Shown: piece after piece, positions 48,111-59,107 of the stretch
Numbering within the stretch: position 1 is the first letter of the stretch
How the letters are laid out: each line of letters starts with the position of its first letter
Made by a program: the position numbers and the translations under genes
Notes under the pieces: generated by a model
Databases searched by the model: none
What the model saw: only the letters and a program-made list of their open reading frames with translations
What the model was told of the DNA's origin: nothing
Source of the DNA: Paramacrobiotus metropolitanus
Taxonomy: Eukaryota; Tardigrada; Eutardigrada; Parachela; Macrobiotidae
Assembly: GCF_019649055.1 (NCBI RefSeq)
Contig: NW_026570317.1
Location: forward strand, 186,001-250,000
DNA length: 64,000 bases
Direction: 5' to 3'

Positions 48111-48856
48111 AGAAGCACATGTTCTTTTAACTTCTATTTATTGACCGGTGGTCAAAGGGAGCAGGGAGAAGTCAAAGTCGTAAAGTGTCTTATGTAAACA
48201 AACCATTTTATTAGGGATCAGGGAGAACCACAACACAACTGAACAAACACACCTGTATCCGCGTTTTATTACCGCATTCCTAATTTTATTACCGTAACGG
48301 TCAGTAATTAAATGCTCTCTGGTCAGAGTAAAAGACACTGGACAGGGAAGACATGCGCAATAAGTATGCCAGCGATTAATTAAACGGCGTAGTGCAATTA
48401 CCGTACTTCGTAGAAGGCCAGCGCTGTAACAGGATGCAGTTGCTACGGCAGTGTGCAAAAGCACGCATACCCATCAAATTTCGCCTGCATTCAGTACAGT
48501 CCGCTGTAACTTGCAAAGAACCACAAATTTTGATAAAAATTCTTTCAATCATCTTCTGCCGATATCTTCCGAACCTTCCTCGCCATCAAACACCTGACAC
48601 TTCCACTCCGTTATTGTCTCTGCGACGCCCTTTACAACACGTAAGTACAGTACTCGTATATGTGCAGTTATTTTTAACTATTTAACTAACAGTAATCAAG
48701 TGTACAGTTGTATAGCGTGCTCGTCAACATCATGCCCATCGTTACTTTTACGTTAAATTATTACTCTTTTAAAATGGTATAACTCAAAACTCGGTTTACT
48801 TGCATGATTAGCGCGATTAGGTGTACGTAGTACATATGTGTATCTGGCAGGAAAAA
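48111..48856. other. Intergenic; nothing supported
   Basis: No exon, repeat or domain recognised between the truncated gene copy and the next gene. Confidence 0.35.
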
Positions 48857-50507
48857 ATGTCCACCAGTCCCCGCGCCACACGTTCTCGCACTGCGTCCGC
48901 GACCACGCCCGCCGCTTCTGCGACCGCATCTCCACGGGCATCGCCGTCTACCCCCATCCGCGACAGCCCCGCACACGTTTCTCCGGCCCATGGATCTCCT
49001 GCACGCACGCCCGCGTCGTCTCCTCGTGCTCAACCACCGTCTGCGCCTGCTCCTGCACCAGCGTCTTCGTCCCACAACAGCCCTACCAGCGTCTCTGTGG
49101 ATCGTGCGAGCGTGAATGTAGAGGTACGCGTATCTAAAACGGTACTCTTTTCCCCATACTGTACCATGTTGTTCTTCACGTATTCATTGAGATTACGGCA
49201 TTGTTTAGGAGAACAGCAACACTGCTGGGAGATCTGCACCATACGTGCCATGGAGAGATCGCGGCAAAGCCGCGCTGGCACGTTTGTCGGACGAGGAGGC
49301 AAGCATACGGATGAACTTTTCCAATCGTTTTATTGTGCAAAAAACAGTTAACTGTTTTCATTTGGTATTGTAGTTTGAGGAGGCGATGGCTCAGGATGCG
49401 GAATATGACAAGGAGCGGGCTCTGAAGGTAAGAGCTGAACGGATGGCGACGCAAACCACCGGCAACATTGCCGGCATTCGGGTAACGTTGCCCAACCAGC
49501 CAGCAGCTTCGGGGCAGAGCGCAAGCCGTGCCGGATCCCACGCGTCATCGCGCGCCCCGTCGGTCCACCGGGCGGCATCACCGGCTGCTGATTCTCGCGC
49601 TGGGTCACACTCTGGGTCAGGACAACGTGCTGACAGTCCGGAGTTTCCGGATCCATCGGATCCTGGGAATTTTGAGTACCACATTCGTGAAGTAGGTCGA
49701 ATGTAAAAGCAATTCTTTTTATGTTTACTAACAACGTCAAGTACATTTAACGCAGCAATATATGTCATGACGCCAGATATAAAAGTTTTGACGCCACATA
49801 TAACTTCAACTTATTATAAGCATTCCGTGTACAATGCGGTATAATGCTGATGCGTGTGCGTGCCCTTTTAGGCCTTGAAAGCGCAGAAGGGTGTGAAGAG
49901 AGCTCGGACATGTGGTCCTGGAGCTGTTCCGGAGCCGGAGAAAGCCCGAGGGAAGAAGCGAGTAACAGTGATTTACGATGATACTATCGCATACTTCAAT
50001 ATCGATGAATCGACGCGTCACGAACGCAACGGGCGGCTGCTGATTTCGGGCTATTGGGACGGCTGGTTTTTGATGGACGTGGCGGAGTTAGGAGACGTGG
50101 ATTGGCGGAGCATTCCGGAAGCGCCGGAAGGCCACGAGGATCGACTGCTGCCCATGTGGCGCGACCACAACAACTTGATGTCAGCGGCTCTCAAAAAGAA
50201 AATGGAGCAGGTCGAAAAATACGGTGGATACGAAAAATGCGGTTATTGTTGGGAAGTGGCTGAAGATAAGACAGCTGTCAACATCTTCTCGCACAACGCA
50301 GTCTCCAAGGCGCGCCAGATGTGCACTCGTCATGTCACCGGCGACATGAATCGCAGTCCGTGTTTTTACTTCTTTATTGACGAAGCGCGAGCGGCTCAGG
50401 AAGGCACGGAACCGCAACGCAAGTACATCAAGTTCGCAGCGGAGGAAAAATCGTGGAGCATGACGGTACTCACTACGGGCCGATTACTGATGAATGATTT
50501 CTGCTAG
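48857..50507 (+). CDS. Three-exon gene of unknown function, Ser/Pro/Ala-rich N-terminus
   Basis: Exons 48857-49123, 49374-49691 and 49872-50507 join in phase 0 (donors GTACGC and GTAGGT; acceptors TTGTAG and TTTTAG), giving about 406 residues. The ATG context is AAAAAATGT. Exons 1 and 2 encode a low-complexity region rich in Ser, Pro, Ala and Arg, probably disordered. After a basic patch (GKKRVTVIYDD), exon 3 encodes a compact-looking domain with many aromatic residues (ISGYWDGWFLMDV), a KCGYCW motif and a further Cys/His pair. I recognise no family. It could be a host nuclear protein, or cargo of the neighbouring Polinton if that element's left end lies further left. Confidence 0.6.
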
Positions 50508-51227
50508 CAATGAAACTCTTGCATTTCTAATAATGTGAGCATTATCTGTACTGCATGTTATGGATAATTTAAGCTGTAATAATTACGAATTCACTAAATT
50601 TGGTAATCTGGTGGAATAATAATGCATGTTTTGGTTTCGCCTCGATTTTTCTGCAATATTTTATGCACAGTTTGACAGGATACTAATGCCGATATGAACT
50701 TATTTTTGGTTGCACTGGAAATAATAATAGTCATAGGCCAACGCGATGCTGTGACGCCAATGTTATATCATGACGCCCCATAGAAAGCTCGACTTTAGTG
50801 TACTATTCACACGTCTGTACAAGGGTACCGCATAACTGTACACCATGCATATCAGTAACAATACTACGGCGTGCTATGACCACATTAACCAAATCTGAAT
50901 ATTTACGGTCCACCTGAGTACATTACACGTTGATTAACGATCGTGTATACACATTTGGTGATCATAAATAAAAGCATAAGTGTGCAATACACGATTCAAT
51001 GTGCACAGCAGTTTAAAGCCGTATTTGAACAGAATACATACAGTCCCACGTGTGGCCAATAATAGAGCACGAAAAGCTATAAAATATGAGAAGGCAAATC
51101 TTAAGATGGATGACCGGTGGTCAGTGCGCAGTCGCAGGTTCACGAACAGTTAAAGTTTTTCACTGCCGATGATTTTAACTTTTCAAATTCAGACCGTTGT
51201 AATTTTCAGCATTGTAACTCTTTTGAA
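50508..51227. other. Intergenic; short TGACGCC repeats
   Basis: No gene. The motif ATCATGACGCC or TGTGACGCC occurs around 50750-50785 and, in related form, in the preceding gene's second intron (about 49765-49800). Confidence 0.35.
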
Positions 51228-52545
51228 ATGGATTCGCGTGCAACTTCCACGCCGAATACCGGCTGTACCAACGACGTTGACGTGGATGATTTAAACCTGA
51301 GTGCTATTTTTGACCGGACTTTTTTATCAGCTATGGCCAAAGAAGCTTGGCCGGAAATTACCAACGCCGAAGTTGAAGCAGGCATGTACATAATAGATTT
51401 GAATTAAGTTAAATAAGAAATTTATTTTCGCTATCTGGTAGCCATGGCCAATATTGACAATGCAATTGCGCAACCTTGTGGGAGCGGTGATTCAACGCCT
51501 TCGCCCAGCAATTCTGCGGGTACTAAACTTTTTTATTTCAAATTCAATCACAAGTTTACCAAGTCAAGTAATACCTTTAGATAGTGAGAAAACCCAACCG
51601 GAAGGAAAAGCGGATGACAGCGATGTCATCGTCGTGAATGATCCGGTCCGAGATTATTCCAACGGTCGAATTCCTAAAAGTCGTAAGTAACTGACATATA
51701 AGTATAGTAAGTAAATAAACTGACTCAATTTGTGTAAGCTTGTACGATCTCGGCATTTCAGTGGCACACGTATATTTTAATGCCTTAATTGCATGTATAC
51801 AGCAGCTTGGGAAGATCTCGACAAAGGTGGCAACGATGACAATGATGATGATGAAATCGTCATCGTCTCATCATCTCAAAGCAAGAAGAGGAAGCCACTA
51901 GTTCAAACTTACCTCGCCCCGCCAGGCACCCGGAAGGAAGCGCCACCAGCCCCGTTTAAGAAGCGCAAGTCAATCCATGAACGTTTCGCTAATATGCCGG
52001 CATCGCCGGTACAGTATGGTGCTGGACGCGTTAGAGGAGTGCTTAGTGCGCCTGCACCTCCACGTCCGTGGCCGCCTGTTGCAATACCTGGACTGCGGCG
52101 TCCGCCAGTGGCCGTACCCGGATTCCAGCGTTCAGCGTTCATTCCGGGAACGCACCCAAGCACTTCGCAGATGGCACTAGGAGTTCCACGTTCCGAAATG
52201 ACTATTAGGCCGAACGTTCCTCTCCAACTGGTGCGTCCATGGGGAATCCCAGGATATATCCCCGTTATGCCAGGGTACCACGCTGGCATGCCTGGATTCG
52301 GGCAGCCATTTCCGCACTGGTATGAACCGAATGCATTTCAAGGGGAATACGACATGATGGTGAACATCATGCACGGTTTTGGCATACATGGGAATAACAA
52401 CAATCGGCACGGAATGAACGGAAACGACAACAATGGGCACGGAATGAACGGAAACGGCAATAATGGGCACGGTATGAACGGAAACGACATGAATGCGCAA
52501 GGATTTGGTACCAACGGAAATGATAATATTAACGGATTTCAGTAA
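51228..52545 (+). CDS. Multi-exon gene of unknown function with Asn/Gly repeats
   Basis: A likely exon set is 51228 to about 51386, 51485-51518, 51581 to about 51672 and 51803-52545; the last two joins fit phase 1. The N-terminal exon is acidic. The middle has a DSDVIVV stretch resembling a SUMO-interacting motif and is followed by another (DDDEIVIVSSS). Next come a basic KKRK patch, a Pro/Gly-rich region (PGYHAGMPGFG) and five imperfect repeats of NGNDNNGHGM type near the C-terminus. It looks like a largely disordered nuclear protein. I recognise no family. The first intron's limits are the least certain part. Confidence 0.5.
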
Positions 52546-53113
52546 GTTTGACGAGGCACTGCATAAAAAATAGAAGCGCAGTTATGCTGTTTTTGACAAA
52601 AACTGTATGCCGTATGAATGCACAATTAATCGCATGTTTTTCGCTATCATTCAACTAATCGATTCTCTCTGGATTATTCTGTAACTGTACAAGCATGTTG
52701 ATGCTAAAATTTTGTTTCATGTTCAGGTGCATATGATTTGTTTTTGGCTGTATTTGAGCGTATATCTAATATTAAATGTGCGCTGTTTCTGTTAACGTAT
52801 GTTTATGTTAATGTTTAAACGCCCTTATGCCTGTTAACTGCGAGATACGAGTTTTAAGGTTGCAGTGATTTACTTTGAACAAATAAATGAGTAAAATGTG
52901 TATCGTGGTGAGACGTGGTTTATCGTTTCATACATCTATCACCATGCAAATCGAATTAGCACGAATTACGATGGCTGAATACAGCAAAAATTATTTTATA
53001 GAAACCAGAGACTCTATGAAATCAACGCAGACACAAGACGAATCACGTCCGCACACAATTTTCGCACCACGGAAGACAGTTTCACTCTCATATTTCGGCT
53101 TAATCCACAGCCT
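52546..53113. other. Gap before the polymerase gene; possible left edge of the Polinton
   Basis: No supported gene. A CCACAG acceptor-like site just before 53111 suggests a possible upstream exon. The left inverted terminal repeat of the Polinton should be near here or further left, but without the right end it cannot be identified. Confidence 0.3.
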
Positions 53114-56100
53114 ATGTCACTGATGGCTGCCTCGGCGGAAGTGCGCGAGCTGTTTAGACAACTTTTGGCAGAGCTCTCAGCTTACCATCAAGTGAACAGG
53201 AATGACAGAGTGCGTCTCGTTTTTGAACACCCCGAACTAGCGAATCGTGCGTTCTCAACCCCGGTAATGCCAGCGAGTCAGCTAAGTCCTGATTTTATCA
53301 TCCAGTTAATCATTCGCATCATGCAAAGTGGAGCAAATTTTTACCTGTTTACGGGCGACTTAAGAATTACATACACTTTATGTCGGAATATTCTTGGACA
53401 TGGTCGCTTGTCAGCTAAAAAAAGCAGAATTACTTTTAAAATAGACGAACTGCTTGAGCGTTCGAAGAGCATCGTGAGAATAAAAAGCAACGCGCGTTTT
53501 GACCCTGAGGGAGTTTTATGTGCTTCGAGAGCAATTGTTGTGGGATTGGCAACAACCCTTGGCCTTCCTGGAATTAAAAACGTACACCAGTCTCAAAAAC
53601 GAAAGCAGCATGACTTAGCGGCGCAATTACGAGTAGAAGCGGGTGTTCCTGATGGCCCGGTTGACTACGATGCCATTGAAAAATTCGGCAAACTTTTATC
53701 AGACCGCTATGACACCCAGCTAATTGTAATCGACGCTGAAGTGCAATTTGAAGTTACGTATTCTACGCCATTTCGAAAGAATTTTGTCGCAATTCTTTAC
53801 CACAATCAGCATTTTGATTGTGTGACGAAGCCATGGGTAATTCTCGGATTTAGAGGAAGATGCCTTACCTGCGGGAATTTTTATCACGAGAAAAAAGATC
53901 ACAAATGTTTTCGCCCCTGCTACGGCTGCATGCAATCAGACTGTCATCTTAATGATTTCGTCAAAAGAGTTTGCTACGATTGCAACCGGAACTTTTCTTC
54001 TGATGAGTGCTTTGAAAGGCACAAACAAAGAATCGCACACCGGACAAAAGATTTGACAATTTGCAACGCCTGGAAAAAATGTGACGATTGTAACAGGTGA
54101 ATAATAGAATTTTAATTTTTTCTCACTATAATGTGATTTTGTTGTCAAAGCTTTCTGTCTGGCTTCAAGTGCTGAAATGTTTAGGTTTATTAACCCGCCA
54201 GGCCGGAAGTACTCTGATCCGCACGTCTGTTATGCAACGTTGTGCCTGAACTGTAAAGAATTTGTTCTTCCTAACCACCTTTGCTATATTTTGAACGGAG
54301 AGAAGGCACAAAACAAGAAAGCAAAACCTAAGATTCAAGCGGTTGCTGAAAGCGAATCTTTTGCATCTGAAGGTGATGCTGTGTCTGATTTTTTGGACGA
54401 TGCTGCGGAAAGTGACGCATGCAGCGAAAAATTCTGCGATGATGCAGAAGAGGACGTAAGTGGTGACGCGAATGATGAGTGTGAAGATTCCGAATCCACG
54501 ATTTTTGAAGCAAACCGGAAACAGCAAGCCCGTTTCGAGAACAAAAAATTTGTCTTTGATTTTGAAACATGTCTCGACAACAGTCGATATCACCAGCCGA
54601 AGGTCGTCGCCATGTTGTGCTTGGATGATGACGCGTTTGAAATCTGCTTCACTGGAGATAGATGTGTTTCCCAACTACTCGAATGGATTTTTAAAAACTG
54701 CCGATCATGCACCTTTTTGTCACACAACGGAAAGCGTTACGACAATTTTTTCATTCTTAGTGGATTAGAAAAGGAAGGTCACATCGTTGAAAAAATTCAA
54801 GATGGTTCCAGCATCACAATGTTAAAAATTCCTGGGCTAAAGTGCAAGTTCATTGACACGCTTTCTTTTATGCCACGTTCTCTTTCGGAGCTTCCGAAGG
54901 ATCTGGGAATTGACAATCTCGTATTGAAGGGATTTTTTCCTTACGCGTTCAATACACCAGCAAACCAAGACTACCATGGTCCAGTACCGGGTAAGAAACA
55001 GCCTTTTCTTACGGTGTGTCGTAAACATATACTGTGGCGTCAACATAAGGTATCAGGCGTCAGCTTCTAGCAGTTAATTATTTTTTCCTTTAGCTAAAGA
55101 ATTTTTCGACTGCTCGCGGATGACTCGGAAAAAATTTGAAGACTTCGAAAAGTGGTATGATGATGCTGTTCGTACGTATGGAAATAATTACAACCTGATG
55201 GAGGAATGCAAGAAATACTGCGTGAACGACGTTCTGGTTTTAAGAGAATGTTGCCGGATCACTCGCAAAAACTTCATGGATATGTTTCCCGGTATCGATC
55301 CCTTTGATTCAGTCACAAATCCTTCTGCGGTGCTTCTGGCTTTCCAAGTCCACTACCTGAAACCCAACACCATTGGGATTATTCCTCCCGGTGGATACGG
55401 CGGCCGCCAAAACCAGAGTTTCAAAGCATTTCAGTGGCTATCACATATTGAAAGGGAGCTACAAGAAAGACATCCTGAAGAGTATCTGCAAACCGCTCGG
55501 TCAGCTGCCGGTGAGAAATTTTTAGACGATAAAATTTGTGTCGATGGATACTTGGACATCACAGGAACGTGTTACCAGTTTTACGGTTGCTTTTGGCACG
55601 GCTGCAAAAAATGTTTCCCTGACCAGCGGAAAATGAATACGGTCAGAATGCGTACTTTTGGCGAATTGCGGGAGGAAACGCTGAGAATTAAAAGGAGGAT
55701 CGAAAGCTATGGCAGGTTTTTTGTGGGGATCTGGGAATGTGAGTACGACGAATTGGTTAAAAATGGAAAAATCATACCACAAAAAGAATTTCGGCCACCA
55801 CTAAAAGTACGCGACCACTTGTTCGGCGGAAGAACGGAAATTTTTGCCATGTATAAAGAAATCCTACCACCGCAGAAAGGAAAAGCTTTCGATTTCATAT
55901 CCTTGTACCCGTCAATAATGGTGTACGGAAAGTATCCTGTGGGTCATCCTACGATTCTTTACAATAACTTCGGCGACCCGTTCGACTTGTCGGAATATTA
56001 TGGCGTGATTTACTGTCGTGTACTTCCCCCTAAGAATTTGTTTGTGCCAACGTTGCCAATGCGACTGAAAGATGGAAGAACCGTCTACACGTTATGCAGA

Positions 56101-57475
56101 ACATGTTCGGAAGAAGTGAATATTGCCAAACAGTGTGAGCACACAGATGAAGAACGGGAACTTGAAGGTGCATGGATCACTCCCTTAATGGAACAAGCTG
56201 TATCAGACGGGTATAAAATCAGCAACATTTTTGAAATCCATCATTTCGAGGAAACATCGCAGTTCAATCCTGAAACCAAAGACGGAGGAATTTTTGCTCA
56301 GTTTATTCTTGACTTAATCCGTGGCAAAATTGTGAATAGCAGGTTTCCGGCGCACATCGTGACGGAGGAAGAGAAGTGGGATTACTGCCGCAACTACGCT
56401 GAAAAGCTAGGAATTGTTTTTGAACCTGACGAAGTACAGCTAAATCCAGGTGCCAAGTACTGCGCGAAGATTTGGGTGAACGCTGTGTGGGGCAGGTAAA
56501 AAAGCAATATTTTCGATATTTTGTAGTGTGCTGCTGTACTAAATTTTTTAATAGGTTTGTTATGAAAGCGCTGTACCAGCAGCATAAATACTGCACTACT
56601 TATAAGCAAATGAAGGACATCGTTTTCGTTTTCAATTTTCGTTTCGTTTCGACATCGTTTTCGTTTTCGTTTCGTTTCGTTTCGTTTTCAATACATCGTT
56701 CGAAACAAAAGATGTTCGGATCGTAAATAACGGCAAAGCGTTGGATGTCACCTATATGGAAAAGAAAAACTGGGTATTATATTTATGATTTTTGTTTGTT
56801 TTAATCCAAACTGCATTTTATTTTATTTAGGCCGCGCCAAATAAACGATGCAATCCGTATATTGGTGTGTTCACTACTGGTTTGGCTCAACTGAAGCTGT
56901 TGCAACAACTACGGCTAGTCGAGGATCGTCTTCTTTATTGCGACACGGACTCTGTTATGTTTGTTAGTGAACCGGAGAAGCCAGATCCACCTCTTGGAGA
57001 TCTGTTGGGCGAGTTTTCCGATGATCTGGGTGGTAATTATTTCGTCGAATGGTTGGCCCTGGCAAAGAAAACGTACTGCCATATGATGTCCACCGGAGAG
57101 GAACGGATCAAATGCAAAGGTATTCCAAAAACCGAAGCGCTGAAGGATCGTTTCCATGGATCGGTGCTACGGGACATGTTATTCAGCACTGGCCCATCAA
57201 CTGTCCAAGCATGCAATGACATAACTTTCAAACGGAACACCACGGACTTTACCATTCAAACAGTGCCTTTGCAGCGGCGCGTGGGATGCACATTTACCAG
57301 CAGACTGATCGGAGAAAATTTTGTTACGTACCCGCACGGATATGAAAATATTCCCTTCCCTAAAATCGGCTCGAAGGAAATGGATCTCGTATTTGATTTG
57401 CTTGAGAAATACACCCCCGCTATGTTGTATGAAAACATTGACGATGATGTGGCTCTCGAATCCTTAGTGGATTAG
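53114..57475 (+). CDS. Protein-primed family B DNA polymerase (Polinton), frame broken
   Basis: Replicates the element from a terminal protein. Inferred exons are 53114-54096, 54185-54990, 55094-56495, 56555-56773 and 56831-57475. Exon 1 ends in a Cys/His-rich zinc-binding region (53870-54096) that continues into exon 2. Exonuclease motifs are visible: FDFET (about 54556), HNGKRYDNFF (about 54724) and YCVNDV (about 55206). Polymerase motif A is DFISLYPSIM (about 55890), motif B is KYCAKIWVNAVWG (about 56455), motif C is YCDTDSV (about 56936) and the KxY motif is KKTY. Introns 1, 2 and 4 join in phase. In exon 4 a TTTCG/TTTTCG microsatellite (about 56621-56703) leaves the coding on its two sides in different frames. 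Unless that tract is spliced out or misassembled, no full-length product is made. The upstream start may lie in another exon. Confidence 0.85.
56621..56703 (+). repeat. TTTCG/TTTTCG microsatellite inside polymerase exon
   Basis: About 80 bp of imperfect TTTCG and TTTTCG units, containing two copies of an ACATCGTTTTCGTTTTC block. Coding resembling the polymerase palm flanks it on both sides in different frames (codon phase 0 before, 2 after, modulo 3). Confidence 0.8.
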
Positions 57476-57800
57476 CATAATTTCTACTAATTCTGTTTTG
57501 CGTATCTTTATTTATGTTATTGCGTCAAAAATGGCGTCAAACGTGTACTGTAGTCTTTTTATTTTCGCATTGTAACTCGAACAACCGAATCTTTTTGCAT
57601 CTAATATATTAAAATATGTGAAACATCGGTGGACATTGTCTTCCTTCAAACTAAAGTCGAGAAAAAAAAATTGATAGCGGAGCAATATTAACAATTATTC
57701 AAAGCTGAGCGCACACATAGATATTTCGTTTAATATAAATACAAAGGAAACTGTCAAACGAAACGATGGCACAGAATCATTAATCATGAGTGTACACAAA

Positions 57801-58370
57801 TCATTCCAAGATGCATTCCGCCATGTGCAACGCTGAAATTTCCATATCCCAGGCTTCCGGTGTGTTGAAATATCCCAGCGGCAATTCCTCTCCTAGTCCA
57901 TTCTCCAAACGGTGGAGCAAGTAACACAACGTACTCCAAGTTCCAGCGACATAATTTTCGCCTTGTGCAATCCGAATAATTGGCTCTTTGTTGACACTGG
58001 TTTCATGTGGTGTAGGAAAACACGTCACCGTTGTTTTTCGCTTTCCACGAAACGTTATCGTCTGAGCAGCATCATGTTCATGAGCCAGCTCCAGAAGTCG
58101 AATTATCGATCGATCTTCAAAAATTCGGAATAACTGGGCCATTTCCAAATCGTGCAGACAGATGCCGTTTTCGGTCATGAGAGGCATATTAACAACAAGG
58201 GGATTAGACTTCGTCACCATTTTTACCTTCCGGTCACACCAATTCACGTAGGCCATTACACTGCTGTTCAAATAAAATACTGTCGCACCGTTAATAACTC
58301 CGATTTCTCGAAACTCATTCTTTAAAGCTTTAATATACTGCTTATGTCTGGTTTCATATGCACCGTCCAT
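57801..58370 (-). CDS. Polinton gene of unknown function, minus strand
   Basis: A 189-codon frame starts at the ATG at 58370; the open frame continues upstream without ATG to about 58499. It encodes a mixed alpha/beta-looking protein with no signal peptide or membrane segment, and no family I recognise. It faces away from the plus-strand frame at 58550 and lies between the polymerase and integrase genes, so it is probably part of the element. Codon use and lack of repeats support coding. Confidence 0.5.
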   Translation of the reverse strand: MDGAYETRHKQYIKALKNEFREIGVINGATVFYLNSSVMAYVNWCDRKVKMVTKSNPLVVNMPLMTENGICLHDLEMAQLFRIFEDRSIIRLLELAHEHDAAQTITFRGKRKTTVTCFPTPHETSVNKEPIIRIAQGENYVAGTWSTLCYLLHRLENGLGEELPLGYFNTPEAWDMEISALHMAECILE

Positions 58371-58549
58371 TTTTGAAAATAAATACAGCGATATATCGTT
58401 CGATGGAATTTGAATATGGAGTCTAATAAATTTGTATTCACTGCAACGTGCCGGACACAGTCGATTTTCATTCAGTGTACGTGTGGGTTGAACCAACAAT
58501 TTTTAAGGCGCACGATTGGTCAGAAAAAAATTTTGAAATTACTGTCAAC

Positions 58550-59098
58550 ATGGACGCGCGACTGATACAACGCCATGTAGTTTACGTTTCACTCATCACT
58601 TGGTTTGTTCAATTTTTTAGATCGAAAATGTCGCATTTGAGAGCCGAAAATAATGGTCGTTTGAAAAGCGAGCTTGTGTCAGGGCTCTGTTCTTCCGGAA
58701 GTTCTCGCTTACCAGTACTTGATAATAAATCGATTTTGTACAAACGGAGTGTTTCTGCTTTCAAATTTATTGTCGCACATTTGATGAACCAACATTTTAT
58801 GCAATCAGAGCGACTGGCATGCAAAGGCTGTTATTCTGTGTCACTGGAGCATTCGTGCAAAAATCGACTCAATGATCGTACTTTGAAGTCATCAGTCTTC
58901 TATATTTTATTGAACACGCTCAACAAAAAAAAGCTGAAAAAGATTTTCAACCAGGTTTTTGAGGAATATACTGGCGAGAAAAATAAAATCTGCACTTGTA
59001 TTTTATATTATAAATGCCTAACTATCTGGAGACCGCTGATGCGAAAACAGTTTCTGGATAACGCTTTGCCTAAAGGTTTTGGACAAAAAATTGGTTAA
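58550..59098 (+). CDS. Polinton gene of unknown function, next to integrase
   Basis: The open frame ends at 59098. Possible starts are ATG 58550 or ATG 58628; a TTTTTTAG acceptor-like site just before 58620 could mean an upstream intron. The product is basic, with a CKGCYSVS...C motif and a KICTC motif, possibly metal-binding. It ends 9 bp before the integrase start. No family was recognised. Together with the minus-strand gene at 57801-58370 it forms a divergent pair with about 180 bp between starts. Confidence 0.5.
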   Translation: MDARLIQRHVVYVSLITWFVQFFRSKMSHLRAENNGRLKSELVSGLCSSGSSRLPVLDNKSILYKRSVSAFKFIVAHLMNQHFMQSERLACKGCYSVSLEHSCKNRLNDRTLKSSVFYILLNTLNKKKLKKIFNQVFEEYTGEKNKICTCILYYKCLTIWRPLMRKQFLDNALPKGFGQKIG

Positions 59099-59107
59099 AA
59101 ACCATTC

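Noticed and set aside
52887-53123. Upstream exon of the polymerase
   Set aside because: The frame overlaps the polymerase start in another phase and shows no family similarity. An upstream exon remains possible but unsupported.
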